Shown here one piece after another: positions 60,937 through 64,000 of a stretch of DNA of 64,000 nt. Position 1 is the stretch's first letter; each line of letters begins with the position of its first letter. The position numbers and the translations under genes were made by a program. The notes beneath the pieces were generated by a model, which saw only the letters and a list, made by a program, of their open reading frames with translations, searched no databases and was not told the DNA's origin. This DNA is from Pelecanus crispus (lineage: Eukaryota; Chordata; Aves; Pelecaniformes; Pelecanidae): positions 37,349,044 through 37,413,043 of the forward strand of contig NC_134649.1 in NCBI RefSeq assembly GCF_030463565.1. The letters run 5' to 3'.

Positions 60937-62270
60937 GTGCAGCGCTGCATTCCCCTTTGTATCTCTGTGGCAGTTGTACCGCATCCCCTTTACATCCCTG
61001 CTGTAACCCCTGTTGTATCCACCCTTGTACCTCCTTGTTGTAACCCTGTTGCAGCCATATCACATTCCCTTTTTTATCCCTGTTGCATCCCCATTGCAAC
61101 CCCATTGTACAACTTCGGTAGCCTCAGTGCATCCTCCTTGTATCCCTGCTGTGTCTCCTTTGCAAACCCCCTTACATCCCTGTTGCAGCTGCATTGCATT
61201 CCCCACTGTACACCCCTGCACCCCTGTCATATATCCCCTTGCACCCTGTTGTATCCCCACCCCCCCTTGCACTCCCTTTTGCACTGCCTCTGGAACTGCT
61301 GCATTGCATCCCCATTGCAGCCATGTTGCATTGCCTCTTGCACCCCCCAACTGCAGAGATATTGCACCCCCCAAGCATCCCCACTGTATCCCTATACAGC
61401 TGCCTTGCATTCCTCTTGCACCCCTGCTGTAGCCCCCTTGTACCCATGTTGCAGCCTCATTGCAGCCCACTCCCACCCTGTTGTACCCCTGTCATATCCC
61501 CATTGCAGCCTCCTTGCATCCCCTTTGCAACCTGTTGTATCCACCTTGCAGCCTCTTTGCATCCCCCACCGCCCTCCTGTTGCATCACCCCTTGCGCTCC
61601 CCCATTGCAGCGCCGCTGTGTCCACCTTGCAACCCCGTGGAAACCCCATTATGTCCCGCAATTATATCCCTGTTACATCCCCCTTGTCCCCCTGCTGCAG
61701 CCCTGTTGCAACCCCCATTGCAGCCCCCCTTCCACCCCTGTGGTACCCCTCCTTGTATCCTCATGGAAGCCCCCTTATGCCCCCCCTTGCACCCTTGCTG
61801 CAGCCCTATTGCATCCCCCGCTGCAGCCCCCATTCCACCCCTGTGGTACCCCTCCTTGTATCCTCATGGAAGCCCCCTTATGCCCCCCCTTGCACCCTTG
61901 CTGCAGCCCTATTGCATCCCCCATTGCAGCCCCATTCCACCCCTGTTGTACCCCTCCTTGTATCCTCATGGAAGCCCCCTTATGCCCCCCCTTGCACCCT
62001 TGCTGCAGCCCTATTGCATCCCCCGTTGCAGCCCCCTTCCACCCCTGAGGTACCCCTCCTTGTATCCTCATGGAAGCCCCCTTATGCCCCTCACTTGCAT
62101 CCCTGTTGCATCTCCCCTTTGCACCTCCGCTGAAGTCCCATTACACCCCCCCACCTTGCAGCCCCTTTGCACCCCCATTTCACCCCCTCCCCTGCACCCC
62201 GTTGTCCCTCCCCTCTCTCCTCCCCCTTTCACCCCTCTGTCACCCCAGCTGTATCCCCTCTACCCCCGCC
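60937..62270 (+). repeat. C-rich minisatellite with 102-103 bp higher-order repeat
   Basis: About 1.3 kb built from roughly 10-16-bp units around TTGCATCCC, TTGTATCCC, TTGCAGCCC and TTGCACCCC. Between about 61730 and 62100 the units form a higher-order repeat: the block CCACCCCTG.GGTACCCCTC recurs at 61732, 61835, 61937 and 62039, giving periods of 103, 102 and 102 bp. Strong strand bias (C on plus, G on minus). The long ORFs on both strands (up to 427 codons) arise because the unit lacks stops and are not a gene. Confidence 0.92.
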
Positions 62271-62289
62271 CCTTCCCCATCCCTCCCCC

Positions 62290-62425
62290 TGCACCGCGCA
62301 GAGCCGAGCTGCATCCCCGCCTCGCCGCCGCCCCCGGCACCGCCGCGGAGGGAGGGCGCAACGGAGCCGCCGCGTTTTGCCGCTCGGCGCTGGCATTGCG
62401 GCCCGGCCCGGCTCGGATCGGCACG
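62290..62425 (+). other. ABHD6: Candidate non-coding first exon of ABHD6
   Basis: A good donor, GGCACG|GTGAGAG, ends a CpG-rich segment at 62425. The 5' limit is a guess, because the transcription start cannot be read from sequence. The assignment to ABHD6 is by synteny only. Confidence 0.3.
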
Positions 62426-62471
62426 GTGAGAGGCGGGGGTGGATGTGGGGTTGACGGTAGCAATGCCAGGA

Positions 62472-62544
62472 CCGGGGGGGAACGGAGGGGGGGGGGCCCG
62501 GACGCCGGCGGCGTCCGGGCCCCCCCCCCTCCGTTCCCCCCCGG
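62472..62544. repeat. Perfect GC-rich inverted repeat, 35-bp arms, 3-nt loop
   Basis: Left arm 62472-62506, loop GGC 62507-62509, right arm 62510-62544. Every base pairs, including a G7 run and a G10 run with their C partners, AACGGA with TCCGTT, and GACGCC with GGCGTC. Base 62471 (A) and 62545 (G) end the symmetry. Confidence 0.95.
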
Positions 62545-62570
62545 GGCATCGCTAGGGATGGGGAGGGAGA

Positions 62571-64000
62571 GCGAGCGGATCAGGAGCAAAGCCAAAATGC
62601 AAAAAATAATTTAAAATACATTTTTATATATTTAAGATTTAATTAATTCGCCTTAAAATCCGCCCCCCCCCCCTCCAAAATAATCAGAAAACCATGCACG
62701 AAGGGGAGGAGAGCGGCGTTGCATCTCAGCCGCTGCTATTTGGAGGATGCCGTCATTTTGCTGGACGAGGATGCTTTTGGAGGGGAGGGGGGGGGGGCTG
62801 TGTGCTGGGAGAGGGGACCCGGAGGCTCCCCATCCCTCCCCACCTCTTTCCTACCCCCAGCCGCCCCGGGGAGTGCTGAGTCCGGGCGCACTCGTGACAT
62901 CAGATGTGCCGTGCATCCTCCGCTGCGTGCCTGCGTGGCAGGATGGGGATGGCGACGGGGTCCAGAAGGACGACGGGCACGTTATAAATTTCCAAACCAG
63001 CAGCTGGCTGGTGGCACAGCCTGCTCCGGTCGCGTTTTTCGTCTGCCTCGTCCCCAAGGCCGGCTGGCAGTGACGCTGACGGCTCATCCCTCGCTGTTCC
63101 CCAGCCCAGGGTGCAGCAGTCAGACTCTCCTGCTCACATTTACAAGCTGTGTTGCACGGATACAAATGGGTCAGAGATGCACGTTTTGTGGAATGGCGCT
63201 GCAGAAATAATGATCTCATTTCTGCCTTCTATAAATAAATGAAGGTGAAAGGACACATTTCGCACTCCCAGCCCTTCGAAGGCTGGATTAAGACCAAGAA
63301 CTGGCTGGCTGATGGACAGACATGTTTCAAATATTAATAGCTCTTAAATTATAACTTCACTGTGACTGGCATCTAAAAGATAATACTGCGCAATAGACCA
63401 CTGCGGAATTGTAATATTAGTTATGCGCCGTTTATGGTCAATATTATTTTTCAGGCTGTTGAGGATGGCAAAGGGGAGGTGGTTTCCAAGGGAAATGGCT
63501 TACTTGCATGTTTGGGGTTTTTTTTTCTTACAGTTAGTGGTGTGAGTCAGGGTTTCTGGGGGCCCCATCTCAGCCGCTGAGGCCTGTCAAAGGCCCCTGT
63601 TTCTGCAGTGGGATCTTAACATTGGTCAATGTTTTTTCTTCTTCTTTTTTTTTTTTTTTTTTAATTAAAGTATGCCTAAATGCTCTGCTTAGCTTTCAGC
63701 TACTCAGAGTTTGTAAACCTATTGTCAGTCAGACATGGGCTGCTCTGGGAGCAGGGGGCAGCAAGTGAAACACCCGGCACAGGCAGCAGCCCTGGTTTTA
63801 CAGCCCAGTCCTGGTGAGCGCAGCCCGATACAACCTTTGTGCTTGAGTTTTGGCACGTCTGGTCAGTGAGCGCACGTACACATGCGATTCCTGCACCGTG
63901 AAAACCCTCCCTGGCCTTGCACGGGGCTGCCCAGAGCGTTAGCTCCTGCTCTCCCCTTCCAAGCCAAGCCCCTCTGCCTTGTGAAGGCTTTTGTGCTGCA
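62571..64000. other. Downstream of CpG island, possible ABHD6 intron 1
   Basis: G- or C-run rich at 62660-62870, otherwise plain, with a T-rich tract at about 63633-63662. No ABHD6 coding sequence recognised. Confidence 0.5.

Larger units (their letters stand above)
62270..62570 (+). promoter_or_regulatory. CpG island, probable ABHD6 promoter
   Basis: Dense CpG and GC boxes with no TATA, starting right after the minisatellite. In other vertebrates ABHD6 lies next to DNASE1L3 and is transcribed in this direction, away from it. No ABHD6 coding exon is visible in the window. Confidence 0.5.

Noticed and set aside
60937..62270. CRISPR-like direct repeats
   Set aside because: Units abut and vary gradually, with no constant repeat plus unique spacer pattern; this is a eukaryotic minisatellite.
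60850..62614. Long ORFs (427, 384 and 284 codons) with repeated Pro/Leu/Cys/His units
   Set aside because: They follow the minisatellite and its 102-bp period. Parallel ORFs exist on the other strand, so they reflect base composition rather than a gene.

Overview
The window is vertebrate nuclear DNA, almost certainly from a bird. It has large split genes with GT-AG introns, CR1 LINE fragments ending in the ATTCTATGATTCTATG-type tail, and a solo LTR of a kind I know from avian genomes. No prokaryotic features were seen. The gene order FLNB(+), DNASE1L3(-), then a CpG island where ABHD6(+) should start, matches conserved synteny with human 3p14.3 (gene order recalled from general knowledge).

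Positions 1-32985 hold the 3' two thirds of filamin B. I located 28 coding exons by joining reading frames across splice sites. They run from the end of immunoglobulin-like repeat 7 to the stop codon after repeat 24, 1688 codons plus stop, with every intron phase consistent. The hinge-1 exon is the 12th exon here. If that is human exon 30, the 28 exons correspond to human exons 19-46. A 3' UTR of about 1.56 kb follows.

Positions 33000-43160 are intergenic, with one CR1 fragment and no gene I can support. Positions 43179-48996 hold DNASE1L3 on the minus strand: 8 coding exons, 306 residues, with a signal peptide, all DNase I-family catalytic residues and a basic C-terminal tail. It is convergent with FLNB.

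Positions 49000-64000 are repeat-rich and lie between DNASE1L3 and the putative ABHD6 promoter. They contain a solo LTR (53114-56099) split by a minus-strand CR1, a second longer plus-strand CR1 (58425-60936) that is nearly identical to the first over about 1.1 kb, a C-rich minisatellite (60937-62270) with a 102-103 bp higher-order period, and a CpG island (62270-62570) carrying a perfect GC hairpin with 35-bp arms. No undescribed coding system was found. The most unusual signals are this hairpin, the inverted CR1 pair sharing the same stop codon, and the minisatellite fused to the CR1 break.

FLNB (cytoskeletal actin crosslinker) and DNASE1L3 (secreted chromatin nuclease) have no functional link beyond being neighbours.
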